A stretch of 64,000 nt of DNA from Photobacterium sanguinicancri (GTDB lineage: Bacteria; Pseudomonadota; Gammaproteobacteria; Enterobacterales; Vibrionaceae): positions 1,674,001 through 1,738,000 of the forward strand of contig NZ_AP024850.1 in the NCBI RefSeq assembly GCF_024346675.1, read 5' to 3'. The notes under the pieces were generated by a model. It ran no database searches, had not been told where the DNA came from, and was given only the letters and a program-made list of their open reading frames with translations. This document shows, one piece after another, positions 1 to 8,392 of this stretch; the stretch's first letter is position 1, and each line of letters opens with the position of its first letter. Both the position numbers and the translations under genes were made by a program.

Positions 1-1
1 A

Positions 2-469
2 TGTTCGCAATCTTCAGGATCGCCAGATCCTGCATGTGAGGGGCTAGGCCTTGTTCCTGCAACTGTGACTAATAATGTTGAATATCCTGACTTTTTTAAC
101 TTTCAAAATTCTATCAGCATTGATGTATTAGCTAACTCAATTGAGGTGGCCTTTGAAAATGGTCCGTATTGTGGGTGGTTCACATGTGACGGACAAGGCT
201 TTTTGCAATTTGATTTAACGGATCTTGATTGGATTTCGATGCCAACAAGTTTTATTTCAAGTCTGGACGTAGTGACTAACATGACGGGTGTTTTGACGAG
301 CTTTGGCCCTGATAGTGTCTCTTTTTCATTACCAGAGACACAGGTAACGAACGATATGTTTTTGACTATTAATCTGATTACAGCAGCCATTCCTGAGCCT
401 TCTGTTTTTCTTGTGCTTTTAATGCTAATTATCGGCTCGACGGCATATCGAATGAAAAAACAGTGGTAG
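2..469 (+). CDS. PEP-CTERM protein, 5' end cut by window
   Basis: The reading frame is open from the first bases of the window, so the true start lies outside; the GTG at 65 is internal. The visible 155 residues are a secreted, beta-rich sequence without a recognised domain. The C-terminus carries a PEP-CTERM tag: an Ile-Pro-Glu-Pro motif about 24 residues from the end, a hydrophobic stretch, then Arg/Lys residues. In known systems this tag is recognised by an exosortase (EpsH/XrtA type) for sorting to the cell surface. A rho-independent terminator follows at 514-538. A second PEP-CTERM gene lies at 1683-2471 on the other strand. The tag call is firm; the function of the rest is unknown. Confidence 0.75.
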   Translation, partial: CSQSSGSPDPACEGLGLVPATVTNNVEYPDFFNFQNSISIDVLANSIEVAFENGPYCGWFTCDGQGFLQFDLTDLDWISMPTSFISSLDVVTNMTGVLTSFGPDSVSFSLPETQVTNDMFLTINLITAAIPEPSVFLVLLMLIIGSTAYRMKKQW

Positions 470-513
470 TGAAATACAGCAAGACTCAAACATTATAGAA
501 TTAAGCACGTATT

Positions 514-538
514 ATTCCCCCTTTAAAAGAGGGGGAAT
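514..538 (+). terminator. Terminator after PEP-CTERM gene
   Basis: An inverted repeat with arms built on ATTCCCCCT and AGGGGGAAT and a short A-rich loop lies 45 bp after the stop codon at 469. The tract after it is only moderately T-rich (ACTGTTATTTCTT). Confidence 0.6.
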
Positions 539-794
539 ACTGTTATTTCTTCCTATCTTCAATCTTCCTATATATCATTTCCCTTCCGAGAGACTCCCTG
601 TATAGCGGCATATGTCTTGAATGTAGAGTTCAGCCGTATAATTAAAGCAATAAAGCGTGGCCAACTTTAGCTGACCACTAAAAGGGCTATCCGCTTTCAC
701 CCTTCATTACGACAGCACAAAAAGCACTAAGCTAACGTTTTTACTCTATGATTTTTGTATTCAATACAGAGCTTGCTATTGTAGATACAGTGTA
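539..794. other. Intergenic, no gene seen
   Basis: With the terminator, the gene-free stretch runs from 470 to 794. It holds no credible reading frame. The part next to 795 should contain the promoter of the following gene, but no convincing -35/-10 pair was picked out. Confidence 0.4.
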
Positions 795-1508
795 ATGGCA
801 GCAAAAGAGGCGCTTATCAAGCATCTTAAATGTGTGGATTTAACACAGTCAAAACAATGGTTACAGCCAGAGCAGAGGCAAGCGTTGGCAGAGATCATCA
901 TTGCGAGCTTCTCTAATGTTGATCCTGAAGCCTATTTGTTTAAGTACTTTGATAGTAGCGAACCTTATCAGAGGAAATTGCGCCTGTACTTCGATCAGGA
1001 ACGGATTGTCGGCTACTGTTTACTGACTTTCACCAATATTTCCAACAAGGTTGTCATCAAGGCATCCGCTGCATTTTTGCCTGATTATCGAAAGGGCAGC
1101 AATACTTTTATTTTTTCACTTCAGGAAAGCTTAAAAAGTTGGCTGAGTAAACCTTGGCGTAAGCACTATTATGCAGACACTATGCTTAGCCCGGCCATGT
1201 ACCGTGCTATCGCGAAGAATACTGGGGTCATTTGGCCGCATTTTTCACATCGTGCGCCAGAAGCGCTATTTGACCATTTTAACCCAGACGGAGATTCTAG
1301 CGCAGAGAATGCACTTCGGTGTTTGGTTTCGGTCGATAGGGTGAGTAATTACAACCAAGCAGAATTGGACATGTTACTGACCAGTGATAAACCAGAAATT
1401 CAGTATTATTGTAAGTTGAACCCGCACTTTAATAGCGGTGTTGCACTCTTTGTTATTATTCCTGTAAATCTGAAGCAATTCTTACTGACATTACTTAAAA
1501 ACAAGTAA
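795..1508 (+). CDS. Hypothetical protein, GNAT-like
   Basis: This 237-residue soluble protein is not firmly recognised. Its middle part reads like an acetyltransferase core: a strand-forming segment RIVGYCLLTF, a second strand, then a DYRKGSNT turn followed by a helix, as in the acyl-CoA binding region of GNAT proteins. The canonical Q/RxxGxG/A loop is not clear, so this is a fold-level guess. The ATG at 795 is the first in frame, with no strong Shine-Dalgarno. The 3' end runs into a short direct repeat (ACAAGTAAAA twice at 1501-1520). Confidence 0.5.
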   Translation: MAAKEALIKHLKCVDLTQSKQWLQPEQRQALAEIIIASFSNVDPEAYLFKYFDSSEPYQRKLRLYFDQERIVGYCLLTFTNISNKVVIKASAAFLPDYRKGSNTFIFSLQESLKSWLSKPWRKHYYADTMLSPAMYRAIAKNTGVIWPHFSHRAPEALFDHFNPDGDSSAENALRCLVSVDRVSNYNQAELDMLLTSDKPEIQYYCKLNPHFNSGVALFVIIPVNLKQFLLTLLKNK

Positions 1509-1682
1509 AAACAAGTAAAAACAACATGTAAATTAACTCATTAGGCTTAATAGTCTACGAAGAAGGACTTTTAGGTTTATAAATGAATCCGTATTATATT
1601 TAGTTTGCTTAAAATGAGATTAAGAGCCACCTCAAATAAGATGACCCCTTAGTTAGTGTCTGTATTAGAGTTCTAATTAATA

Positions 1683-2471
1683 TTAACTACGAGCTTTACG
1701 GCGTACTAAACATAAGCTCAAAAGACCCATTCCAAAAAGAGCAGCGGGTTCAGGTACACGGATTGTTAAACCTTCGACATCTGTACCGTTTCTTGTAATA
1801 ACAGTTGCTAAACCTGTTAATGGATCAATTTTGAAGTAATCGCCGTCATCATCTGCTGCAAATAAGTTAATACCATCTGTTGCAAGAGCAGCCTCTGCGC
1901 TAAGACCTGAAAGAGTACTCCCAGCACCCACTAAGGAAGCAACGCCTGTCATGGTATCTATGGTGTAGAGGCTATCTTCGCCAGCATCGACGCCAAATAA
2001 GATGTCGCCCAGAAAAGTTAGCCCCTCAAGATCAAACCCCACTGAGCTGTTAAGAGAAGTTGCCGCACCTGTCATAAGATCAATGGTCCAAAGATCGTTA
2101 GAATCACCCGCGATAGCTAAACCACTAGTAGAAATAGCAAACCCCGGATTCCTAATATTAGTACCAAGTGCACCAACAGATGTACCGACACCTGTTGTTG
2201 TATCGATTGTGATGAGGGAATTGCTTGAATCATCGATACCGTAGAGCGTTGAGCCAAAAAATGAAATGCCTTCAACGTCACTAAAACCAACTGCGCCAAC
2301 ACTACCGATAACAGTACCCATCCCAGTCGCAAAATCAATGGTATAGAGTGTTGAGCTTGTTGTGTCACCATCAACACCAAATCCAATCGGGGCTGATTGG
2401 GCTGTACTTGCAAAGATTGAAGCTGCGAATAATCCAGCCGCTTTGATTAAGTTGCTTCTACAATTAGTCAT
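1683..2471 (-). CDS. PEP-CTERM secreted protein, repeat-rich
   Basis: The 262-residue product has an N-terminal signal peptide ending near STAQSA. About five imperfect repeats of the form LYTIDxxTGxxTxVG follow, resembling the beta-propeller-like blades of DUF4394 or NHL-like extracellular proteins. The C-terminus has a PEP-CTERM signal: Val-Pro-Glu-Pro, a hydrophobic helix, then an Arg/Lys tail. It should be exported by Sec and processed by an exosortase, whose gene is not in this window. The role is unknown; surface matrix or biofilm association is the usual inference for this class. Confidence 0.75.
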   Translation of the reverse strand: MTNCRSNLIKAAGLFAASIFASTAQSAPIGFGVDGDTTSSTLYTIDFATGMGTVIGSVGAVGFSDVEGISFFGSTLYGIDDSSNSLITIDTTTGVGTSVGALGTNIRNPGFAISTSGLAIAGDSNDLWTIDLMTGAATSLNSSVGFDLEGLTFLGDILFGVDAGEDSLYTIDTMTGVASLVGAGSTLSGLSAEAALATDGINLFAADDDGDYFKIDPLTGLATVITRNGTDVEGLTIRVPEPAALFGMGLLSLCLVRRKARS

Positions 2472-2788
2472 CTATATTCCTTATTCCTTTATGGATAGTT
2501 ATAACGCTATATCTAAGAGAGAGCACAAAATATGCCATATTATAATATTTTTATATTTCAGATGGTTATGATGGGTATTGTTTATATTGAGAGTAAATAT
2601 GTAAATATTTCTGACAGTAATTCTTAATAATAATATTAAATCGTTTTACTTGGAGACGAGTGTGAAATGGGTTGGGATTGATCTTGTTTAGCAAGGGGAG
2701 AGTGGCAGATAAAAAGAAGGTAGTTATATGGTGATATCAAGCGAGGGTATATATGAGCATCTTAAATAAAATGTATCCAACTGCGATG
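2472..2788. other. AT-rich intergenic region
   Basis: This lies between two minus-strand genes. It should hold the promoter of the PEP-CTERM gene next to 2471. No reading frame or RNA gene was recognised. Confidence 0.4.
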
Positions 2789-2815
2789 AAAGGCCTAAAA
2801 AGGTTGTAGGCCTTT
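2789..2815 (-). terminator. Hairpin after OM barrel gene
   Basis: Perfect 9-bp arms AAAGGCCTA and TAGGCCTTT lie 14 bp beyond the stop of the minus-strand gene at 2829-3329. The T-tract on the minus strand is short, so termination may be weak. Confidence 0.5.
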
Positions 2816-2828
2816 ATGATTAGTGGCA

Positions 2829-3329
2829 TTAGTTGAATCGGTAATTAATACCAGCACTTAAGCTATCTTCTTGAATATTATCTTGACTGGCTCTCATTCC
2901 GAATGAGTGATTGTAATTACTCACAATCTGGAAATGATCATTAATGTTGTAACCTAATGATGCGCCGAGCATTAGCCCGAGATCTGATACTTTCATATGA
3001 TCATCTTTATAGCGGGCATAGGTTACCCCACCTTCAGGAGAAACAAAGAAGTTGCTCTGTTGAATGCTAAATGGCTTTTCAATAGCCAGGGTGTAATTGT
3101 CGTAGTCTGCACCATCGCCTTTTAATGATGAAGCCGATCCTTTTAGGTTTCCCCACGCCAGTTCGCTGCCAGCTTGGAATTTGAATCCATTCATATTGGC
3201 GTGCTGGCTTCCAACTTTGACATTACCGTACTCGTAATTAGCACCAAAGTATGAATTTACACCCTGAGCTTGAGATAGAGCAGGTAGCAGGATACCCATA
3301 GTAATGATAAGTACTTTAATTTTTCTCAT
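2829..3329 (-). CDS. Small outer-membrane beta-barrel protein
   Basis: The 166-residue product has a signal peptide cleaved after about residue 21 (ALSQAQG). Alternating hydrophobic/polar strands rich in Gly, Tyr and Asn follow, and the chain ends in INYRFN. This is the pattern of an 8-stranded porin-like or OmpX/OmpA-type barrel. The start is supported by a GAGGAG Shine-Dalgarno a few bases upstream on the minus strand. It stands alone between divergent and convergent neighbours. Substrate or partner cannot be told from the sequence. Confidence 0.65.
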   Translation of the reverse strand: MRKIKVLIITMGILLPALSQAQGVNSYFGANYEYGNVKVGSQHANMNGFKFQAGSELAWGNLKGSASSLKGDGADYDNYTLAIEKPFSIQQSNFFVSPEGGVTYARYKDDHMKVSDLGLMLGASLGYNINDHFQIVSNYNHSFGMRASQDNIQEDSLSAGINYRFN

Positions 3330-3492
3330 TGTTATTCTCCTCTATGGCTGAACAATTCCATAATATTTAAAACGCCGTTCATTTAAAGTGTTATATTAGC
3401 TAAATTAGATTGTGTTTATGGTGGAAGCACATTAAAGCTAGGTAGGCTACCGTGATGCTTCATGCATGCAGTGACGAGGAAGGAGAGTAAAA

Positions 3493-3972
3493 ATGAATTG
3501 TGAAGTAATAACACCTGATAATGAACATGAATATGTGGGGTTTTGGGCCCGAGTAGGGGCTTCTTTAATTGATTGTGTACTCATAATATTAATAATAATG
3601 CCACTAATGTACATTGTTTATGGTGAGAGTTATTTATATTCTGAAGATATGCTACTTGGGGGAACAGATGCTTTACTTAATTACGTTTTCCCGTTATGTG
3701 CAACAATCGCCTTTTGGACATATAAATCAGCAACACCAGGAAAAATGGCGATCAAGGCAACAGTTGTCGATGCTAAAACGGGCAACCCTTTAACGTTAAA
3801 ACAGTCTTTTCTCCGTTACTTTGGTTATTTTGTTTCGACCATACCATTAGGGCTTGGTTTGTTTTGGGTGGGATGGGATAAAAAGAAACAAGGTTGGCAT
3901 GATAAAATGGCTGGTTCAGTTGTTATCCGTATTCGCAGTAAAGGAACTGATAAAGTAACCTTTAGCCAATAA
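3493..3972 (+). CDS. RDD family membrane protein
   Basis: The 159-residue protein has the RDD family layout. A first helix begins with FWARVGASLIDCVLI (the Arg and Asp of the name are present), followed by a second helix. A third segment contains the family signature TPGKMAIKATVVDAKTG, and a last helix is followed by KKKQGWHDKMAGSVV. RDD proteins are small inner-membrane proteins, some proposed to act in transport, with no general function established. A GGAAGGAGAG Shine-Dalgarno precedes the ATG at 3493. Confidence 0.8.
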   Translation: MNCEVITPDNEHEYVGFWARVGASLIDCVLIILIIMPLMYIVYGESYLYSEDMLLGGTDALLNYVFPLCATIAFWTYKSATPGKMAIKATVVDAKTGNPLTLKQSFLRYFGYFVSTIPLGLGLFWVGWDKKKQGWHDKMAGSVVIRIRSKGTDKVTFSQ

Positions 3973-4224
3973 TCGTTTAAAGCTGGTTTGAGGTCTTCTG
4001 CATTATTATACCACGTCAAATCAGCCATTTAAGTGGGATGGAAACCTGAATTTAACCTTTAAATGTCAGACATAATCAAGCTAGGAGTAGAAATTAGGTG
4101 TAAAATCAGGTTTCAGAATACACTGGTATTTCAACGGGTATTGTTGGCACATCAGCAGTAAACAGTGTGAACAAGCATAAACCTTCGATATCTCCTCGAT
4201 TAACGTTCTAACAAGAAGAAAAAC

Positions 4225-4776
4225 ATGATCAAACGGCCACTTATCATTCCGCGAAATTTACTACCGCTTAATGTTGACACCTATCCACCCAAGTTTGCGA
4301 ATAACACTAACGTTTATTTCTATGATTGCCACCAAGCCCAGCCTGCTTGGTTACAGCAGTTATTCACTGTTTGGGGGATTGTACGTGATGTGGCTTTTGA
4401 TGATGATATGAAAGAAGTGGTTTATCAGCTTTACTTACCAAAAGAGCGACGCTCTATCTATGTGTATGAAAAAGAACTAGTGTCTGACTGTCGTGATAAT
4501 CAAAGTGAGTGCCCATGGGGAGAGGTAGAGTCGACAGTACAAGATGGGATCATGGTGAAAGTAGCTGATCGGTTAGCACCTGACGTTTTACTGGATGATG
4601 TTGTAAAAGCTCTAGAGTTAGATGCCATTAGCTATATGCGTCATAAACGTAGGATTCACGTGTTACTCAGAACCGCTAAATCAGTTGTACGTGTTAGTTA
4701 CGATCGTCAGCCAGAATATCGAGTTTTTGCAAAACGAGCGAGTTTATCGGAAGCTAAGCAAGCCCTAATGATGTAA
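4225..4776 (+). CDS. Hypothetical protein
   Basis: This 183-residue protein is soluble, without signal peptide or membrane segment. It has a Pro-rich start and a charged C-terminal half containing a dibasic MRHKRRIHVLL segment. I do not recognise a family. It stands alone, and the sequence before the ATG is A-rich (AAGAAGAAAAAC) with a weak Shine-Dalgarno. It is convincing as a gene because of its length, codon use and lack of an overlapping alternative. Confidence 0.6.
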   Translation: MIKRPLIIPRNLLPLNVDTYPPKFANNTNVYFYDCHQAQPAWLQQLFTVWGIVRDVAFDDDMKEVVYQLYLPKERRSIYVYEKELVSDCRDNQSECPWGEVESTVQDGIMVKVADRLAPDVLLDDVVKALELDAISYMRHKRRIHVLLRTAKSVVRVSYDRQPEYRVFAKRASLSEAKQALMM

Positions 4777-4993
4777 TCGGATCCTGTTAGGGGATACACC
4801 GAGTCAGAACGGAAACTTTACTATCAAATTCAAATAATAAGAACTACTCTGACATTGAATATCCACCTCTGGTGCTACATATTATACAAGTATAATAGTG
4901 CATGTTGAGAGTGCCCAGTTCGGGCGCATAGTTCGAGAGTTGTGCTTAATATGGAGAGAGCACAGGTTTGAGTTTGAGTTTAATGGAGGCGGA

Positions 4994-5470
4994 ATGAAAA
5001 TAAAAATCTTGATAATACTTCTTGTGAGTCACTTATCTGTGGGTGCCATTGGCTTTGCGCTAGGGATATATGCATTACCCATTCTTATTGCTCCGACGTC
5101 ACCAACAGCCACTGAAGTATCTACAATGTCTTCACAAGCTCAATATTCTGCAGAGTTTCGAAAAGATCTAAAAGACAGTGATTCATTTCACTGGGGGCAA
5201 GGTCAGGTTTCCGTTGGGCCTGAATTTATCACCCTGATGGGAGAACTTGCACCGGGACCCGACTATAACCTTTATCTATCGCCTGAGTTTGTTGAAACAG
5301 AAGCCGATTTTAACCGCATCAAAGCGAGCATGGTCCAAGTTGGTGAGGTAAAAACCTTTGAAAACTTTGTCGTGCAAGTACCACAAGGCGTTGACCCTTC
5401 TCGTTATAACGCCGTGATCATTTGGTGTGAAACTTTTGGTGAGTTTATTACTGCCGCTAAGTATCAATAA
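4994..5470 (+). CDS. DM13 domain protein, membrane-anchored
   Basis: The start is set at the ATG at 4994 because a GGAGGCGG Shine-Dalgarno sits just upstream and the next residues form a signal-anchor helix (IKILIILLVSHL). The frame is open further 5' but that part looks non-coding. The mature part matches the DM13 domain: a strand series, then a YNLYLSPEFV segment and the diagnostic end YNAVIIWCETFGEFITAA with its conserved Cys. DM13 is proposed to act in electron transfer or redox steps at the cell surface. YbjQ follows after about 50 bp and may share the transcript. Confidence 0.75.
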   Translation: MKIKILIILLVSHLSVGAIGFALGIYALPILIAPTSPTATEVSTMSSQAQYSAEFRKDLKDSDSFHWGQGQVSVGPEFITLMGELAPGPDYNLYLSPEFVETEADFNRIKASMVQVGEVKTFENFVVQVPQGVDPSRYNAVIIWCETFGEFITAAKYQ

Positions 5471-5523
5471 TAACCACAGCTAGCAGACGCTTTGGTATGG
5501 AAGATTACCCTTACGGAGATATT

Positions 5524-5841
5524 ATGAAATTTGTAACAACAGAAAATATTATTGGCGAAGAGATTGAAGCAGCACTTGGTGTTGTGACAGGCAATGTTGT
5601 GCAATCTAAGCATGTTGGCCGCGATATTATGGCAAACTTAAAAGGTATTGTCGGTGGTGAACTAAAGGGATACACCGAGATGCTGGCGGAAGCACGCGGC
5701 ATAGCGATTGAACGCTTGCTTGAAGATGCGCAAAGCCAAGGTGCAGATGCCGTAGTTGGTGTCAGGTTTACAACCAGCGCCATAACCCAAGGTGCATCAG
5801 AAATTATGGCTTATGGTACAGCTGTAAAATTAAAAAGATAA
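5524..5841 (+). CDS. ybjQ: YbjQ/UPF0145 family protein
   Basis: The 105-residue product matches the YbjQ (UPF0145) family along its full length. It has the start VTTENIIGEEI, the central GRDIMANLKGIVGGELKGYTE, and the end with AQSQGADAVVGVRF and a closing MAYGTAV strand. Family members form small pentameric or decameric beta-rich assemblies of unknown function. The ATG at 5524 is preferred over the upstream in-frame start at 5497 because of the ACGGAG element before it and because it begins exactly at the family's N-terminus. Confidence 0.85.
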   Translation: MKFVTTENIIGEEIEAALGVVTGNVVQSKHVGRDIMANLKGIVGGELKGYTEMLAEARGIAIERLLEDAQSQGADAVVGVRFTTSAITQGASEIMAYGTAVKLKR

Positions 5842-6492
5842 ATAAGAAACGGATGTTTGTACTATAGATTTTGCACACATCAGAAATGCTATATTTCAAG
5901 TTTCAGTTTCAATTTAAAGGTGTGCAGGTGACATTTATACCTAATAAGGTCATCTGCAACTTATTATATACTCCATATAATTAATGTGATACTTCACATG
6001 TAAGTTTTAATAATTTATTTATTGTGTGTTTAATTACTGTTTTTTTATAAAAGTCATTTTATTTAACAATATAAATTACATTATCTTATTCTCTATGATT
6101 TATTTATATATATTCCTAGTGTGAAATTTAATTGGGAGCAATATGTCATTTATGCATGCAGATTATTGCTAAGTGTTTCTATCAGCGCATTATATGCCTA
6201 GTCATATTGCTAGTGGGTATTTAATTGTTCGCTAAAGGTTTCTCTGTTGTTAATGGCGAATAACATACTCACTTTCTTTATTGACTAAGATTCTTGTTCA
6301 TATCTTAACTTTTAAGGTACAGGCTGCTTGCCTTTATCTGTATATCTATAGCTAGATGAATTTAGGTACGACTATGAACAAGAGGCGTCGCTTGTTCCCT
6401 CCGATAATTACCTATGATGGGGTGAATAAAGCGATGGTCTAAAAAAGAAATGTTTGGGCATTTCAAGGGACAATATAGCTAGGAAATAAATC
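5842..6492. other. Long AT-rich region upstream of cytolysin gene
   Basis: These 651 bp are strongly AT-rich and carry no convincing gene. Such length and composition upstream of a toxin gene are compatible with H-NS-type silencing and regulator binding, which is inference. A hairpin with arms GAACAAG/CTTGTTC lies at 6376-6397, inside a 22-codon frame (6374-6442) that has no Shine-Dalgarno and is not called. Confidence 0.4.
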
Positions 6493-8325
6493 ATGATAAG
6501 AAAAAATATTATAACGCTTGCTATACTAGGGCTAGTGGCAACCACAACAGTTAGTGCAACAGAAATGACTGAACCTGTAGGCTCGGCCGTTAATATGTTA
6601 AGTGAACTACAAGATGTTAGTGATGTTAACTATATTAATGCAGGGTATTTAGTCGAGGAAAATGCGGTTCCTCCGTCATTGTCCGAGATCAAAACACAGG
6701 TTTTAGACCTTGGGAAACGTTACTTTATCGACTTCAGTAATATCGCGACTGAAGACGCTAAGAATAAAGCAAAAGATAAATTACGCAAAAGTATCGGGGT
6801 CTTTTTATCTGGTGATATGATCATCATCAGCCCGTATAAAGGTGAGTTGATGTTCTCGTTGCTGGATGGCATTGATGATCCCAATATCACTCTGTTAGAA
6901 GCTCAGCCAAAACGCGCCTCACGTTCGAAGCGAAGTGCGCCATTACTCTCTAGTTCTGACAATACTATTCCTAATATGGCTTTTTACTTAAATGCTTACC
7001 GCCGAATTTCAGATGACGAATGTAACCTGACGTTCAATACTTATCAGGGGCCAATAAAAAGCCGTCAGATGTGTAATAACGGTCATATCTCTCTGATCTA
7101 CAAAGTGAACCTTCAGCGTTCATTGCGGTATGGTACACAAGGATCTGCAACACCAGATGCGAAAATCGTCCGCATTGGTATCGATGATTCCACCCAAGGG
7201 ACGGGTATTCACCTAAATGATGCGGTTGAAAAAAGACTGTTGGCGATGCGTGGTATTGAATGGCCACTAGGCGGTGATGAAGCAGAACTTGTCACGACAG
7301 CGATAGCCCGCAGTTACGACTTTAACTTTGATGCGTCGAATAATAAAGCCAGCATTCTTCGTACAGTGCCTGCGTCTAACCTGAATGCCAATTATAACCA
7401 TAAAGAAGTGTCGACGTTTAATTTTGGGATAAGTGGTGGGGTTGAAGTAAATAAAGATGGCCCTAAAGGTAAGTTAGATGTGAACGCGAGCTGGAGTGAG
7501 TCTAAATGGCTGACGTTTGATACTCGTGATTATCGCGTAGAGCGAAGTACTCATGGTGCAAAACATGTTGAATTCAAATGGGCAAGACAGCAATATCCTA
7601 ATGCTGAATCAATTAAGAAAACAACAATTCATGGTTATACTGCAGGCTTAGTATTACCCGCTGATACGAGTAAAGTTAATTCAATTGGGTATGAGAGTTT
7701 TACGCCTAAAATGGAGGTGATCTATAAAGCTGCTCCAACGGAAACGGGGACAACAACGCTATCGGTAGATTCAGCGGTAGATATTACAGGGTTTAGATAT
7801 TACACCAATGTCACAGGTTTCTTTGGTGTTCGTACTTATTACTCGAAAGACAGTGATAATCAAGTTAAACACATTAATAACAAAGTAAGCTTTGTGGTGG
7901 ATTGGGATCACCCTGTATTTACTGGTGGTCGACCTGTTAACTTGCAATTGGCTAGTTTTAATAACAAGTGTATTGCAGGTGATTACCTAAATAAGTTAAG
8001 TGCTAAGACATGTAATGAGGATAACTTCCAACAAGCCTTTATTTATAACAAGGTAGGGCAGTTTGTCAGCGCCCAAAATACCAAGTTATGTTTAGATGGT
8101 GAAAACCTAAATCAGCTTGGAACATGTGGTGCTAATCTTTCACAACGCTGGACATGGAAAGAAGGTACCAACCAACTGCAAAATGTGTTTACCCAAGAAT
8201 ACTTAGGTCACAATAAAACGACAGGTGATCTAATTATGGCTGCTGGGCCGACGAGTACTATCAGTACTGATTGGTATTCTGCTTATGTAAATGTATTTAA
8301 ACAGTCATCGGTACACAGAAACTAG
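6493..8325 (+). CDS. hlyA: Pore-forming cytolysin, VCC/phobalysin type
   Basis: The 610-residue product is a secreted beta-barrel pore-forming toxin of the Vibrio cholerae cytolysin family. A signal peptide ends near VSATE. A pro-domain of about 125 residues follows and ends in a basic stretch (KRASRSKRSAP) suited to proteolytic activation. A leukocidin-type cytolysin domain spans roughly residues 150-460. A ricin-type beta-trefoil lectin domain with paired Cys (CIAG, CLDG, GTCG) spans about 465-600. The beta-prism domain of full-length VCC (741 residues in V. cholerae) is absent, so the architecture is that of Photobacterium damselae phobalysin. It should insert into host membranes after glycan binding. 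A strong terminator follows, and a C25 protease gene converges on it. Confidence 0.88.
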   Translation: MIRKNIITLAILGLVATTTVSATEMTEPVGSAVNMLSELQDVSDVNYINAGYLVEENAVPPSLSEIKTQVLDLGKRYFIDFSNIATEDAKNKAKDKLRKSIGVFLSGDMIIISPYKGELMFSLLDGIDDPNITLLEAQPKRASRSKRSAPLLSSSDNTIPNMAFYLNAYRRISDDECNLTFNTYQGPIKSRQMCNNGHISLIYKVNLQRSLRYGTQGSATPDAKIVRIGIDDSTQGTGIHLNDAVEKRLLAMRGIEWPLGGDEAELVTTAIARSYDFNFDASNNKASILRTVPASNLNANYNHKEVSTFNFGISGGVEVNKDGPKGKLDVNASWSESKWLTFDTRDYRVERSTHGAKHVEFKWARQQYPNAESIKKTTIHGYTAGLVLPADTSKVNSIGYESFTPKMEVIYKAAPTETGTTTLSVDSAVDITGFRYYTNVTGFFGVRTYYSKDSDNQVKHINNKVSFVVDWDHPVFTGGRPVNLQLASFNNKCIAGDYLNKLSAKTCNEDNFQQAFIYNKVGQFVSAQNTKLCLDGENLNQLGTCGANLSQRWTWKEGTNQLQNVFTQEYLGHNKTTGDLIMAAGPTSTISTDWYSAYVNVFKQSSVHRN

Positions 8326-8363
8326 TGTCGGTTAATCGACGTTAATTATTATCACTTTAAAAA

Positions 8364-8386
8364 GGGGAGCCTAAGTTAGGCTCCCC
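8364..8386. terminator. Bidirectional terminator, cytolysin/C25 protease
   Basis: Perfect 11-bp arms (GGGGAGCCTAA and its complement) are separated by one base. The hairpin is flanked by an A-tract on the left and AATTTTTTATT on the right. It sits between the convergent ends at 8325 and 8393 and can serve both genes. Confidence 0.85.
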
Positions 8387-8392
8387 AATTTT

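Noticed and set aside
6374..6442. 22-codon frame upstream of the cytolysin gene
   Set aside because: No Shine-Dalgarno; the frame coincides with a small hairpin and has no coding support.
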